In this document: one piece after another, positions 31,057-41,406 of the stretch
Layout of the letters: the number at the start of each line of letters is the position of its first letter
How positions within the stretch are numbered: position 1 is the stretch's first letter
Assembly: GCA_021325195.1 (NCBI GenBank)
Contig: JAJPHQ010000016.1
Location: 1-58,900 of the forward strand
DNA length: 58,900 nt
Origin: Gammaproteobacteria bacterium
Lineage (GTDB): Bacteria; Pseudomonadota; Gammaproteobacteria; Xanthomonadales; Rhodanobacteraceae
Direction: 5' to 3'
Made by a program: the position numbers and the translations under genes
The notes under the pieces: generated by a model
Databases searched by the model: none
What the model saw: only the letters and a program-made list of their open reading frames with translations
Told to the model about the DNA's origin: nothing

Positions 31057-34000
31057 TCATGGCAAATCGGCGCCGCCTCCGGTCTGCGCCGGCATGTCGA
31101 GCTGATCCGGCGCAGGCACGCTGATCGCGGGCAGGCCCGCGGCCTTCAGGCCGGCGTCGAGTCTGGCCAGCTCGTTGTGCTGCAGCGATTGCCAGTCGGC
31201 CTGTGCACGTTGCAGGCGCGCGTTGCAGTTGGCCAGTACCTCGCGCTGGCCCTGGTTGGGCGCCGCATCGGCCGATTCCAAGTCGGACTCGATGCCGGCC
31301 AGGGTTCCGCCGATCGCGTCGAAATCCGCGACCTCGTCGAGTTTCGCGTTTTCCGGCGGACGCAATTTCGCCTGCACCGCCTTGACATCCTCAAGCAGCG
31401 AAGCATGTGCCTTGTCGTTCGCCAGCGTGATGGCGAGTTTGTCGAGCTGCGCCGCCACGGCTTTCCGCTGCGCCGCACCGACGGCGGTCTGTTCGAGCGA
31501 GGCATCGACCTGCTGCGAGAACGCGAGCGCGGCCTGCAGGTCGGCCATGCCGGTGCGCACGCGCGGATCCATCGTCACCGTCAACGGTTGCTTGAGCGTC
31601 CTGCCGTCGGCCTTCAGCACCACGGTGTAGGTGCCGGGCAGCACGAACGGACCCTGCGGCAGGATCGGCGTGTCCTTGCCGAACACCGCCGCGATCGAAT
31701 AGTCGTAGCTGGGCGAGCGCGGGCGCGTGTAGTGCAGATCCCACACGAAACGGTGCAGGCCCGGCGTCTCGGGCGGATTCACGGGTGGTTTGGTCCACCA
31801 GTCCTTCTCGAAATAACGGAAGGCGTGCAGCGGTTCGTGCTTCGCGTCGCTGGCGTAATGCCGGACCAGCTTGCCGTTGGCGTCCAGGATGTCGATCGTG
31901 ACCGGTCCGTGCGTGTTCGCACCCAGCGCGTAGTCGATGATCGCGCCGGCCGGCGGGTTTTCGCCCAACGGCGTACCGGGCGGCAGCGGCGTGTCCTTGT
32001 TGTTGTCGGGATGCACGCGCACCGCGTCGGCGGGCTTGAACAGGTACACGTCCGCACGTGCAACGTCCGCATCCCACTGCCGCAGCGGTGAAAGATCGTT
32101 CAGCACCCAGATCGCGCGCCCTTGCGTGGCGGCGATCAGGTCATTGCCGTGCACCAGCAGGTCGCGCACCCATGCGGTCGGCAGGTTCAGCTGCAGCGAT
32201 TGCCAATCGGCGCCGTCGTCGAACGACACGTACGCACCGCGGTCGGTGCCGGCGTACAACAGGCCCCTGCGCACCGGATCGGCGCGCACCACGCTCACGT
32301 AGTGATCGCCCGGCAGGCCGTTGTCCACCTGCTGCCAGGTCTTGCCGCAATCGTGCGTGTGCCACACGTGGGGGGCGAAATCGTCGTTGCGGTGGTTGTC
32401 AGCGGCCGCATACACGGTACACGGATCCTGCGCCGAAACGTCCAGCGACGAGATCTTGGTCATCGTCGCGATGCCTTTCGGCGTCACGTCGTCCCAGTGC
32501 GCGCCGCCGTCGCGGGTGTAATGGATCGTTCCGGAATCACTGCCGGTCCAGATTTCGTCCGGATCGTGCGGTGCGACCGCGATCGAATAGATCACGCCGT
32601 AACCGCAGGCGCGCGCGTTCGCGACCGTGACCTTGCCGCATCCCTTCGCGTCCTGCCGCTGGCCGGTCAGGTCGGGGCTGATCACGGTCCAGTGCTCGCC
32701 CCGGTCGGTGGAACGGAACAGCACCTGCGCACCGAACAGCAGTTCGGTGTTGCCCGACTTGTCCTTCGTCGCGACCAACGGCGTGATCCAGGTGTAGCGG
32801 TATTTCACCGTGTCGGGCTTGGCGCCGTAGGTCATGATCGGCCACGGAGAAACGTTGGCGACCTGCCCGGTGCGCGCATCGAAGCGCGAGATGCGCCCGC
32901 CCAGCCCCGTGCCGTACACGATCATCGGATCGTTGGGATCGGGCACGTCGTAGTCGCGCTCGTCGCCACCCACCGGATGCCAGTCGCGATAACTGATCGC
33001 GCCATAGTCGCTGCGGCTGGCGATGCCGATGGTGCCGGAATCCTGCTGGCCGGAATACACCCAGTACGGGAACCGGTCGTCGGCCGCGAGGTGGTACACC
33101 TGCGCGGTCGGCTGGTTGTACCAGGAGGACCACATCCTGCCGCCGTCCACCGTCACCGTGGTGCCCTGATCGACCGCCGCGATCATGTGGTCGGGATGCA
33201 GCGGATTGATCCACACGAAGTGGTAGTCGTCGCCGCCCGGCGCGCCCTTGAAGACATGCCAGGTCTTGCCGCCGTCGGTCGACTTGCGGATCGACTGCCC
33301 CGACGCATAGATGACATCGGGATTGCCCGGATCGACGGTGATCCGGCCGAAGTAGTCGTTCTCCAGCCAGCTCTCGCCGCTCGCGCGCGTCCACGTCGCG
33401 CCGCCGTCGTCGGAAACGTACAGACCGCCTTCGTCCCTGGACGCGGCATGCGGAATGTTGCCGCTGGCCGCGGAGGCGTCGATCACCGCATAGACGCGGC
33501 CGTTGCCCGCCACCGCAAGGCCGATCCGGCTGAGGTTGCCTTGCGGCCAGCCTTTGCCGTCGAGACGTTTCCACGTCCTGCCGTCATCGACCGACTTGTA
33601 GATGCCACTGCCGGGACCGTTGTTCGGCTGGAAATACGACAGCCACGGATAATTCCGCACCTGCCAGGCCGCGGCGTAGATGACATCCGGATGTCCCGGA
33701 TCGCGCGCCAGATCGACCACGCCGGTGTCGTCGTCGATGTAGAGCGTCTGCTTCCAGGTCCTGCCCCCGTCGCTGGAACGGAACACGCCGCGCTCGTGGT
33801 TGGGGCCGAAGTAATGCCCCAGCGCGCCGACCAGTACGGTATCGGGGTCCTTCGGATCGACCAGGATGCGCCCGATGTATTTGGTGTCGGCAAGACCCAT
33901 GTGCTGCCAGCTCTTGCCGCCGTCGCTGGACTTGTACACGCCGTTGCCGGACTGGATGTCCCAGCGCGCGGCGACCTGGCCGCTGCCGAGATAGATGACA

Positions 34001-34323
34001 TCCGGATCGGACGGCGCGATCGCCAGCGCGCCCATCGCGGAAGCCGGCAGCGTGTCGCCCAGCGAATGCCAGGTGCGACCGGCGTTGTCGGTCCTCCACA
34101 CGCCGCTGCCGGCGCCGACGAAGTAAAACACGTTCGGCTGGTCGGGAATGCCCTCGGCCATCGTGGACCAGCCGGCCCGGAACGGGCCAAGCAGGCGCCA
34201 GTGCAGGTCGCCGGCGAAGGGTGAAGCGCCCCCGCCGTCCGTGGCTGCGGCCATGGCCGGTGCAATCCCCGCCAGCAGGCATGCCAGGACGAGCGGTGAA
34301 ACGACACGGAGGCGGAACGGCAT
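31057..34323 (-). CDS. Large exported Asp-box (BNR/sortilin-like) repeat protein
   Basis: 1088 residues from the ATG at 34323; signal peptide LVLACLLAGIAPAMAA. At least eight Asp-box motifs of the S-x-D-x-G-x-x-W type occur across residues 75-740 (TDNAGRTW, SSDGGKSW, SSDGGRTW, SVDDGRTW, STDGGKTW, STDRGEHW, TRDGGAHW, THDCGKTW), giving one or two beta-propellers like those of VPS10/sortilin and bacterial xyloglucanase-type proteins. The C-terminal 350 residues hold an Ig-like segment (TYTVVLKADGRTLKQPLTVTMDP) and a helical region. Annotated relatives are called glycosyl hydrolases, but no catalytic residues can be pointed to. Likely periplasmic or surface-linked. Confidence 0.82.
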   Translation of the reverse strand: MPFRLRVVSPLVLACLLAGIAPAMAAATDGGGASPFAGDLHWRLLGPFRAGWSTMAEGIPDQPNVFYFVGAGSGVWRTDNAGRTWHSLGDTLPASAMGALAIAPSDPDVIYLGSGQVAARWDIQSGNGVYKSSDGGKSWQHMGLADTKYIGRILVDPKDPDTVLVGALGHYFGPNHERGVFRSSDGGRTWKQTLYIDDDTGVVDLARDPGHPDVIYAAAWQVRNYPWLSYFQPNNGPGSGIYKSVDDGRTWKRLDGKGWPQGNLSRIGLAVAGNGRVYAVIDASAASGNIPHAASRDEGGLYVSDDGGATWTRASGESWLENDYFGRITVDPGNPDVIYASGQSIRKSTDGGKTWHVFKGAPGGDDYHFVWINPLHPDHMIAAVDQGTTVTVDGGRMWSSWYNQPTAQVYHLAADDRFPYWVYSGQQDSGTIGIASRSDYGAISYRDWHPVGGDERDYDVPDPNDPMIVYGTGLGGRISRFDARTGQVANVSPWPIMTYGAKPDTVKYRYTWITPLVATKDKSGNTELLFGAQVLFRSTDRGEHWTVISPDLTGQRQDAKGCGKVTVANARACGYGVIYSIAVAPHDPDEIWTGSDSGTIHYTRDGGAHWDDVTPKGIATMTKISSLDVSAQDPCTVYAAADNHRNDDFAPHVWHTHDCGKTWQQVDNGLPGDHYVSVVRADPVRRGLLYAGTDRGAYVSFDDGADWQSLQLNLPTAWVRDLLVHGNDLIAATQGRAIWVLNDLSPLRQWDADVARADVYLFKPADAVRVHPDNNKDTPLPPGTPLGENPPAGAIIDYALGANTHGPVTIDILDANGKLVRHYASDAKHEPLHAFRYFEKDWWTKPPVNPPETPGLHRFVWDLHYTRPRSPSYDYSIAAVFGKDTPILPQGPFVLPGTYTVVLKADGRTLKQPLTVTMDPRVRTGMADLQAALAFSQQVDASLEQTAVGAAQRKAVAAQLDKLAITLANDKAHASLLEDVKAVQAKLRPPENAKLDEVADFDAIGGTLAGIESDLESADAAPNQGQREVLANCNARLQRAQADWQSLQHNELARLDAGLKAAGLPAISVPAPDQLDMPAQTGGGADLP

Positions 34324-34462
34324 GGCGGGGTTCTCCGGCGAAGACAATCGCACGAACATACTCCCGCATCCGGCATCGCAACAAGGGCGGGAGGTCACGG
34401 CGCCACGATCGGGCCTTTCGTTCGGGTTACGCTTGGGCGGACGGATTGACGACCTTCAGGCC

Positions 34463-34975
34463 ATGACGGCACGTTCGCCATTCATCCTGCCCGACGTGCT
34501 GGCGCCCGGTCTTGCCGTGGTGTTCTGCGGCACCGCGCCGGGCACGCGCTCGGCGCGCGAGGGCGCGTATTACGCACACCCCGGCAACTATTTCTGGCGC
34601 ACGCTGTTCGAGACCGGACTGACGCCGCGCCGGCTGTCGCCGCAGGAATTCCGCAGCGTCCTGCAATTCGGCCTCGGCCTGACCGATGTCGCCAAGCATC
34701 ACTTCGGTGCCGACCACGAACTGCCCCGCGAGGCGTTCGATGCGGCAGCCTTGCGGCGCAAGCTTGCGCGCTACCAGCCGCGCATCGTCGCCTTCACGAG
34801 CAAGAACGCGGCCCGTACCGGACTGGGCAGCAAACGCGATCTCGACTACGGCGAACAGGACGTCAGGATCGGCCGGACCCGCGTGTTCGTGCTGCCCTCG
34901 CCTTCCGGACAGGCGCGCGGGTTCTGGGACATCGGGCCGTGGCGGGAGCTGGCGGAGGCCGTGGCACGATCGTAG
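34463..34975 (+). CDS. mug: Mug-like (family 2) mismatch-specific DNA glycosylase
   Basis: 170 residues from the ATG at 34463. The UDG fold signature is present: LAVVFCGTAPGTRSAREGAYYAHPGNYFWRTL (motif I region) and the late LPSPSGQARGFWD (motif II). E. coli Mug has GINPG with catalytic Asn18 and NPSG in motif II; here these read GTAPG (23-27) and SPSG, so the usual catalytic Asn is replaced by Ala. Enzymes with such altered motifs may have other substrate preferences or weak activity. It overlaps nothing and is divergent from the BNR gene. Confidence 0.8.
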   Translation: MTARSPFILPDVLAPGLAVVFCGTAPGTRSAREGAYYAHPGNYFWRTLFETGLTPRRLSPQEFRSVLQFGLGLTDVAKHHFGADHELPREAFDAAALRRKLARYQPRIVAFTSKNAARTGLGSKRDLDYGEQDVRIGRTRVFVLPSPSGQARGFWDIGPWRELAEAVARS

Positions 34976-35145
34976 GAATGCGCATTGCGCGCGTCCGCTG
35001 CTTCGAGCGAGCTGCCGTCCACGGTCCCGCAGCCGGTCATCCTTGCCTTGCCCGCGCAGGCAACGCGATCGGCCATGACTCGTGCGGTCCGCGACGCCCG
35101 CCTTCGGGCCGCCTCGCTGTTCGCTGCCGGTTCCCGATGCCGCCG

Positions 35146-36543
35146 TCAAGGCAGATCGCGGACGCTCTCTGCGCGACCGGATTTCCGCACGATCAGCATC
35201 GCCAGTTCCAGCGACTGCTCGTAGTTCAGCCGCGGATCGACGGTGGATTTGTAGGCGCGCGCGAGGTCGGCTTCGGACAGATCGCGCGCCCCACCCAGGC
35301 ATTCGGTGACGTCTTCGCCGGTCAGTTCCAGGTGCACGCCGCCCAGCCGCGTGCCGGCCGCCGCGTGGATGTCGAAAGCCTGTTCCAGCTCGCTGCGGAT
35401 GCTGGCAAAGCGCCGTGTCTTGACGCCGTTGCCCAGCTTTTCGGTGTTGCCGTGCATCGGATCGCACACCCACAGCACGCGCCGTCCGGTGGCCTTGACC
35501 GCCTCGATCAGGCGCGGCAGGTGCTGCGCGATCCCGCCTGCGCCCATCCGGTGGATCAGGGTCAGGCGCCCCGGCTCGTCGTCGGGATCGAGGATCTCGA
35601 CCAGTTCCTGCAGGTGATCGGCCTGCATGGATGGCCCGACCTTGACCGCCACCGGATTGCGGATGCCCCGGCAGAACTCGACGTGCGCGCCGTCCGTTGC
35701 GGCGGTGCGCATGCCGATCCACGGGAAGTGCGCGGACAGGTCGAACCAGCCCCACTGGCGCGGCACCTGCCGTGTCATCGCCTGTTCGTAAGGCAGCAGC
35801 AGGGCCTCGTGCGAGGTATAGAACTCGGCGCGCTGGAAACTCGCGATCGGTTCACCGGCCAGCGTTTCCATGAAACGCACGGCGTCACCGATGCCATCCA
35901 CCATCCGGCGGTATTCCGTGGCCAGCGGCGAATGTTCCACCCACGACAGGTTCCAGTATTCGGGATGGTGCAGGTCGGCGAAGCCGCCGTCCACCAACGC
36001 GCGGACGAAATTCATGGTCATCGCCGAACGGGCATGGCCGCGCAGCATCCGGACCGGATCGGCGCGGCGCGCTTCGGGCGTGAACTCCGGGCCGTTGACC
36101 AGATCGCCGCGATAGACCGGCAGCGTGACGCCGTCGATCGTCTCGGTGTCACCCGAACGCGGCTTGGCGTACTGCCCGGCGAAACGCCCCACGCGCACCA
36201 CCGGCATGCGCAGGCCGTGGATCAGCACCAGGCTCATCTGCAACAGCACCTTGAGGCGGTTGGCGATCACCTCGTTGTTGCAGTCCGCGAAGCTTTCCGC
36301 GCAATCGCCGCCCTGCAGCAGGAATCGCCTGCCCTGCTGCGCGTCGGCCAGCAACTGCTTCAGCGTCAGGATTTCCCACGACGTGACCAGCGGCGGCAGG
36401 CGCGACAACTGCGCCAGCACCGATTGCAGCTCATCGGGATCGTCGTAGGTCGGCATCTGCGCGGCCGGACGCGCCTGCCAGCCGTCGGGCTGCCAGGGCC
36501 GCGCATCGCGCACCGCGCGCAAGGGACGTTCGGGAATGGCCAT
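35146..36543 (-). CDS. 3-deoxy-7-phosphoheptulonate synthase, class II
   Basis: 465 residues, typical of the plant-type (class II) DAHP synthases, not the E. coli AroFGH class. Diagnostic motifs: FLLQGGDCAESFADCN (residues about 74-89), HARSAMTMNFVRALVDGGFADLHHPEYWNL, and WVCDPMHGNTEKLGNGVKTR near 350-370, with conserved metal and substrate residues Cys, His, Glu and Asp. It condenses PEP and erythrose 4-phosphate, the first step of aromatic amino-acid synthesis. Monocistronic as far as visible; no leader peptide or attenuator seen. Confidence 0.95.
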   Translation of the reverse strand: MAIPERPLRAVRDARPWQPDGWQARPAAQMPTYDDPDELQSVLAQLSRLPPLVTSWEILTLKQLLADAQQGRRFLLQGGDCAESFADCNNEVIANRLKVLLQMSLVLIHGLRMPVVRVGRFAGQYAKPRSGDTETIDGVTLPVYRGDLVNGPEFTPEARRADPVRMLRGHARSAMTMNFVRALVDGGFADLHHPEYWNLSWVEHSPLATEYRRMVDGIGDAVRFMETLAGEPIASFQRAEFYTSHEALLLPYEQAMTRQVPRQWGWFDLSAHFPWIGMRTAATDGAHVEFCRGIRNPVAVKVGPSMQADHLQELVEILDPDDEPGRLTLIHRMGAGGIAQHLPRLIEAVKATGRRVLWVCDPMHGNTEKLGNGVKTRRFASIRSELEQAFDIHAAAGTRLGGVHLELTGEDVTECLGGARDLSEADLARAYKSTVDPRLNYEQSLELAMLIVRKSGRAESVRDLP

Positions 36544-36624
36544 GTACGGGAAAACCTCGGACGAACAAGCATACCGGGTTTTGCCGGAGGCATCGCGCGT
36601 GCCGGCCTTGGCCGGCCGGATCGT

Positions 36625-37161
36625 TCACGGCTGCGCCCGGCGCATCGGCGCTGCCTGCCGTGGCGAGAATGGATGCAGTGCGCCGTGGATCGCGAAAGCC
36701 GAAAGCAGCACGTACCAGATCAGCGTCCAGCCGGCCATGGAAAGCCCCAGGAAACGCCAGTTGACCACCGCGCAATCGCCGGAACCGCGCAGCACCAGCG
36801 TGATCACCTGCCCCAGCGGAAACGCCTTCAGCATGTAATCGAGTCCGGGGCCGCACGCAGGCACCAGTTCCGGCGGCAGCGATTGCAACCACAGTTGCCG
36901 CGCCGCGACACCGATGCCGGCAAGCGCACCCAGCACCACCAGCGCCACGTACGCCCAGCGGCCCCGGCCGCCCGGCGCGTGCAGGCCGCCGATCAGGAAC
37001 CACAGCGCCATCCACACGAACGCGACGCGCTGGAAGATGCACAGCGGGCAAGGCACCAGACCCAGATGCACTTCGGCGTACAGCGCATAGCCCAGCAGCG
37101 CGATGCAGATCAGGAAACCGATCAGAAAGAGCGTGCGGTAGGACCAGTGCCAGGGCGCCAT
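36625..37161 (-). CDS. dsbB: Disulfide bond formation protein B
   Basis: 178 residues with four transmembrane helices. Two redox pairs are present: Cys38/Cys41 in PCPLC on the first periplasmic loop and Cys103/Cys130 (VPACGPG, GSGDCAVVNW) on the second. The quinone-site Arg lies in FQRVAFVWM. It reoxidises DsbA with quinone in the inner membrane. It stands alone, on the opposite strand from the kdp operon. Confidence 0.95.
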   Translation of the reverse strand: MAPWHWSYRTLFLIGFLICIALLGYALYAEVHLGLVPCPLCIFQRVAFVWMALWFLIGGLHAPGGRGRWAYVALVVLGALAGIGVAARQLWLQSLPPELVPACGPGLDYMLKAFPLGQVITLVLRGSGDCAVVNWRFLGLSMAGWTLIWYVLLSAFAIHGALHPFSPRQAAPMRRAQP

Positions 37162-37256
37162 GAATGCCTGCCGTATGCAGTCGCGGAGGGTGAACGTTAG
37201 CGGTTCCGGGCGCCCCTGTCAGCCGGTCCCGCGCCCGTGCGGTACCGGCCGGAACG

Positions 37257-37279
37257 CATTTTTACGCAGACTTTATGCG
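37257..37279 (+). promoter_or_regulatory. Possible KdpE-binding site upstream of kdp
   Basis: TTTTTACGCAGACTTTATG at 37259-37277 holds two A/T-rich TTTA half-sites spaced like the direct repeat bound by KdpE ahead of kdpFABC in enterobacteria. It sits about 80 bases before the first kdp reading frame in otherwise GC-rich DNA. Suggestive, not proven. Confidence 0.4.
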
Positions 37280-37357
37280 AACGGGCCGATTCGCTACCCC
37301 GTTTTTATTCACCGATTCCCAGAATGCGCCCCACGTTCCCGATGAGGACCGGTGCCC

Positions 37358-37450
37358 GTGGATTTCGCCTGCCTGCTGTTCCTGTTCGTGCTGAGCGGCG
37401 CGACGCTGGGCTTCCTGCTGATCTGCGACCGCGTGGGGACACGCAAATGA
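37358..37450 (+). CDS. Small hydrophobic ORF at the head of the kdp operon
   Basis: 30 residues from a GTG at 37358: one transmembrane segment ([19 protein letters not shown]) and a charged tail (CDRVGTRK). Its stop overlaps the kdpF start as ATGA (37447-37450), which suggests translational coupling. Similar one-helix ORFs precede kdpF in other proteobacteria and are seldom annotated. Start codon is a guess; no strong ribosome site is seen. Confidence 0.55.
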   Translation: MDFACLLFLFVLSGATLGFLLICDRVGTRK

Positions 37451-37539
37451 ACGCCGCCTACGTCATCGGCGCACTGATCGCCACGGCACTCACGATCTAC
37501 CTGTCCGTCGCGCTGCTGAAGCCGGAGTGGTTCGAATGA
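37447..37539 (+). CDS. kdpF: K+-transporting ATPase subunit KdpF
   Basis: 30 residues: one helix then ALLKPEWFE, matching the short KdpF lipid-like stabilising subunit (family ending LLRPERF). It overlaps the small ORF before it (ATGA) and kdpA after it (ATGA at 37536-37539), so the three are translationally coupled. Confidence 0.88.
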   Translation: MNAAYVIGALIATALTIYLSVALLKPEWFE

Positions 37540-39314
37540 CCGTCAACGACCTGATCCAGGTGGCCGTCTATCTGGCGGTGCTGCTGGCGTTGATCATGCC
37601 GGCCGGCGCGTACATGGCGGCGGTGTTCGCCGACACGCCCAGCCGCGTCACGCGCCTCGGCGCCCCGCTCGAACGCGGCCTTTATCGCCTGTGCGGCATC
37701 CGGGCCGGCGAGGAAATGGACTGGAAGCGCTACGCGCTGGCGATGCTGCTGTTCAACGTGCTGGGCGCGCTGGCCGTGTACCTGTTGCAGCGCATCCAGC
37801 CATGGCTGCCGCTGAATCCGCAGCACTTCGATGCGGTGTCGCCGGATTCGGCGATGAACACGGCGATCAGCTTTGCCACCAACACCAACTGGCAGGGCTA
37901 CGGCGGCGAAAGCACGATGAGCTATCTCACCGACATGCTGGCGCTGACGGCGCAGAACTTCCTGTCGGCGGCGACCGGCATTGCGGTGCTGGTCGCGGTG
38001 GTGCGCGGCTTCGCGCGCCGCTCCGCGCGAACGCTCGGCAACTTCTGGGTGGACCTGACCCGCGCCACGCTGTACGTGCTGCTGCCTCTGTCGCTGGTGA
38101 TCAGCCTGCTGCTGGTTTCGCAGGGCGTGATCCAGAACTTCAAGCCTTACGTCGATGTGCCGGTGGCGCAGGCGGGCCGTTACACCGAAACGGTGAAAGA
38201 CGCGGCCGGGCACCACGTGACGAAAACGGTGCCGGTGACCACCCAGACCCTGCCGATGGGCCCGGCCGCCTCGCAGGTCGCGATCAAGATGCTGGGTACC
38301 AACGGCGGCGGATTCTTCAACGCCAACTCGGCACATCCGTACGAGAATCCCACGCCGTTGTCCAACCTGATCGAGATGCTGGCGATCTTCCTGATCCCGG
38401 GCGGCCTGTGCATCACGCTGGGCCGGATGGTGGGCGACCGGCGCCAGGGCTGGGCGATCCTGGCGGCGATGCTGGTGATCTTCGTGCCGCTGGCGCTGGG
38501 CTGCATCGCCGCCGAACAGGCCGGCAATCCGGCGCTGCAGGCACTCCCCGTGAACCAGCACGCTTCCGGCCTGCAGGCCGGCGGCAACATGGAAGGCAAG
38601 GAGACGCGTTTCGGGATCGCCGCCTCCGGCCTGTTCGCGACGATCACCACCGCGGCCTCGTGCGGCGCGGTGAACGCGATGCACGACTCGTTCACCGCGC
38701 TGGGCGGACTGGTGCCGATGTGGTTGATGCAACTCGGCGAGGTGATCTTCGGCGGCGTCGGCTCGGGCCTGTACGGCATGCTCGCCTTTGCGGTGGTGGC
38801 GGTGTTTATCGCCGGTCTCATGGTTGGAAGGACGCCCGAGTATCTGGGCAAGAAGATCGAAGCCTGCGAGATGAAGATGGCCAGCCTCGCGGTGCTGCTG
38901 CCGTGCGCGCTGGTGGTGATCGGGACCGCGATCGCGGTCATGACCCCGGCCGGCACGGGCGCGGCTGCCAATCCGGGCGCGCACGGTTTCAGCGAGATCC
39001 TGTACGCGCTCAGTTCGGCATCGAACAACAACGGCAGCGCGTTCGCCGGCCTGAACGCGAATACGCCGTTCTGGAACGGGCTGCTGGGCGCGTGCATGTT
39101 CCTGGCGCGCTACCCGCTCGCGATCGCGATGCTGGCGCTGGCCGGCTCGCTGGCGGCCAAGAAACACGTCCCCGCTTCGGCCGGCACGCTGCCGACGCAC
39201 ACGCCGCTGTTCGTGGTGCTGCTGGCCGCGGTGGTGATCGTGGTGGGTGCGCTCACCTTCCTGCCGGCGCTGGCGCTGGGGCCCGTCGCCGAATACCTGA
39301 TGCCGCTGCATTGA
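37536..39314 (+). CDS. kdpA: K+-transporting ATPase subunit KdpA
   Basis: 592 residues with about ten membrane helices. The potassium-channel-like filter regions are seen as [19 protein letters not shown] near 110, [17 protein letters not shown] near 253, [16 protein letters not shown] near 371 and [14 protein letters not shown] near 495. It is the K+-binding channel subunit of the Kdp pump in the inner membrane. Coupled to kdpF by a 4-base overlap and 19 bases ahead of kdpB. Confidence 0.97.
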   Translation: MTVNDLIQVAVYLAVLLALIMPAGAYMAAVFADTPSRVTRLGAPLERGLYRLCGIRAGEEMDWKRYALAMLLFNVLGALAVYLLQRIQPWLPLNPQHFDAVSPDSAMNTAISFATNTNWQGYGGESTMSYLTDMLALTAQNFLSAATGIAVLVAVVRGFARRSARTLGNFWVDLTRATLYVLLPLSLVISLLLVSQGVIQNFKPYVDVPVAQAGRYTETVKDAAGHHVTKTVPVTTQTLPMGPAASQVAIKMLGTNGGGFFNANSAHPYENPTPLSNLIEMLAIFLIPGGLCITLGRMVGDRRQGWAILAAMLVIFVPLALGCIAAEQAGNPALQALPVNQHASGLQAGGNMEGKETRFGIAASGLFATITTAASCGAVNAMHDSFTALGGLVPMWLMQLGEVIFGGVGSGLYGMLAFAVVAVFIAGLMVGRTPEYLGKKIEACEMKMASLAVLLPCALVVIGTAIAVMTPAGTGAAANPGAHGFSEILYALSSASNNNGSAFAGLNANTPFWNGLLGACMFLARYPLAIAMLALAGSLAAKKHVPASAGTLPTHTPLFVVLLAAVVIVVGALTFLPALALGPVAEYLMPLH

Positions 39315-39333
39315 TTCCCGGGGAACCACAGCC

Positions 39334-41406
39334 ATGACTTCGCAGGCTCGCGTGGTGCGCGGCTTCGACCGCGAACTGATCCGGAAAGCCGCCGCCGACG
39401 CCTTCCGCAAGCTCTCGCCGCGCCTGCAGTTTCGCAATCCGGTGATGTTCGTGGTGTTCGTGTGCTGCGTGCTGACCACGCTGCTGTGGGCGCAGGCCCT
39501 CGCCGGTCACGGCGAAGCGCCGGCCGGCTTCATTTTCTGGGTGAGCGTGTGGCTGTGGTTCACCCTGCTGTTCGCGAATTTCGCCGAGGCGCTGGCCGAG
39601 GGCCGCGGCAAGGCGCAGGCCGCCGCGTTGCGCAGCACGCGCAAGGACGTGATCGCGAAAAAGCTGTCCAGGCCCGCGCGCACCGCCGCGGTCACCTTCG
39701 TGCCGTCGGCCGAATTGCGCAGCGGTGATTGCGTGCTGACCGAGGCGGGCGACACGATTCCGGGCGACGGCGAAGTGATCGAAGGCGCCGCCAGCGTGGA
39801 CGAAAGCGCGATCACCGGCGAATCCGCCCCGGTGATCCGCGAATCCGGCGGCGACCGCAGCGCGGTGACCGGCGGCACCAGGGTGCTGTCGGACTGGCTG
39901 GTGGTGCGCATCACCCGCAATCCCGGCGAGAGCTTCCTGGACAGGATGATCGCGATGGTCGAGGGCGCCTCGCGGCGCAAGACGCCCAACGAGATCGCGC
40001 TGACGATCTTGTTGGCCAAGTTCACGCTGATCTTCCTGCTGGCCTGTGTGACGCTGCTGCCGTATTCGATCTACAGCGTGCAGGCCGCCCACGCCGGCCA
40101 CCCGATCACGATCACCGTGCTGGTCGCGCTGCTGGTGTGCCTGATCCCGACCACGATCGGTGCGCTGCTGTCGGCGATCGGCATCGCCGGGATGGACCGG
40201 ATGATCCGCGCCAACGTGATCGCCACGTCCGGCCGCGCGGTGGAAGCCGCCGGCGACGTGGACGTGCTGCTCCTGGACAAGACCGGCACGATCACGCTGG
40301 GCAACCGTCAGGCCACGGTCTTCCACCCTGCACCGGGCGTGGAGGAGCGTGCACTGGCCGAAGCGGCGCAGCTGGCCTCGCTGGCCGACGAAACACCGGA
40401 AGGCCGCAGCGTGGTGGTGCTGGCGAAAGAGAAATTCGGCCTGCGTGAACGGCAACTCGAAGCGCTGCACGCGCAGTTCGTGCCGTTCAGCGCGCAAACC
40501 AGGATGAGCGGCGTGGACGTGGACGACCGCAGCATACGCAAGGGCGCGCTGGATGCGATCGAAAAATACCTGCACGAGTCCGGCCATGCGCTGCCGCCGC
40601 GCGTGAAGCAGATCGCCGGGGAAATCGCGCGGCGCGGCGCGACGCCGCTGATCGTCGCGGACGGCCCCGCCGCGCTGGGCGTGATCGAGCTCAAGGACAT
40701 CGTCAAGGGCGGCATCAGGGAACGCTTCGCCGAAATGCGCAGGATGGGCATCAAGACCGTGATGATCACCGGCGACAACCCGCTCACCGCCGCGGCGATC
40801 GCGGCCGAGGCGGGCGTGGACGATTTCCTGGCCGAGGCGACACCGGAAGCCAAGCTCAAGCTGATCCGCGAGATGCAGGCCGAGAGCCGGATGGTCGCGA
40901 TGTGCGGCGACGGCACCAACGACGCGCCGGCGCTGGCGCAGGCCGACGTGGCGGTGGCGATGAATACCGGCACGCAGGCAGCCAAGGAAGCCGGCAACAT
41001 GGTGGACCTGGACTCCAACCCGACCAAGCTGATCGAGGTGGTCGAGATCGGCAAGCAGATGCTGATCACGCGCGGCGCGCTGACCACGTTCTCGATCGCC
41101 AACGACATCGCCAAGTACTTCGCGATCATTCCGGCCGCGTTCGCGACCACCTACCCCGCCCTGAACGCGCTCAACGTGATGCATCTGGCCACGCCGCGCA
41201 GCGCGATCCTGTCGGCGGTGATCTTCAACGCGCTGATCATCGTGTTCCTGATCCCGCTGGCGCTGCGGGGCGTGAAATACCGCGCGCTGGGCGCCGGCGC
41301 GCTGCTGCGCCGCAATCTGCTGATCTACGGACTCGGCGGCATCGTGGTGCCGTTTCTCGGCATCAAGCTGATCAACATGCTGCTGGTGCTGACGGGGTGC
41401 GCGTGA
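39334..41406 (+). CDS. kdpB: K+-transporting P-type ATPase subunit KdpB
   Basis: 690 residues. Phosphorylated Asp315 in DKTGT, actuator loop TGES (AITGESAP), hinge motif [20 protein letters not shown], and membrane helices around [17 protein letters not shown]. It hydrolyses ATP to drive K+ import through KdpA. Its stop codon overlaps the next start (TGATG at 41404-41408), which here belongs to a porin instead of kdpC. Confidence 0.97.
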   Translation: MTSQARVVRGFDRELIRKAAADAFRKLSPRLQFRNPVMFVVFVCCVLTTLLWAQALAGHGEAPAGFIFWVSVWLWFTLLFANFAEALAEGRGKAQAAALRSTRKDVIAKKLSRPARTAAVTFVPSAELRSGDCVLTEAGDTIPGDGEVIEGAASVDESAITGESAPVIRESGGDRSAVTGGTRVLSDWLVVRITRNPGESFLDRMIAMVEGASRRKTPNEIALTILLAKFTLIFLLACVTLLPYSIYSVQAAHAGHPITITVLVALLVCLIPTTIGALLSAIGIAGMDRMIRANVIATSGRAVEAAGDVDVLLLDKTGTITLGNRQATVFHPAPGVEERALAEAAQLASLADETPEGRSVVVLAKEKFGLRERQLEALHAQFVPFSAQTRMSGVDVDDRSIRKGALDAIEKYLHESGHALPPRVKQIAGEIARRGATPLIVADGPAALGVIELKDIVKGGIRERFAEMRRMGIKTVMITGDNPLTAAAIAAEAGVDDFLAEATPEAKLKLIREMQAESRMVAMCGDGTNDAPALAQADVAVAMNTGTQAAKEAGNMVDLDSNPTKLIEVVEIGKQMLITRGALTTFSIANDIAKYFAIIPAAFATTYPALNALNVMHLATPRSAILSAVIFNALIIVFLIPLALRGVKYRALGAGALLRRNLLIYGLGGIVVPFLGIKLINMLLVLTGCA

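Noticed and set aside
34976-35145. Short frames between mug and the DAHP synthase gene
   Set aside because: Only shadow-type frames are seen; nothing in this 170-base gap could be supported as a gene or site.
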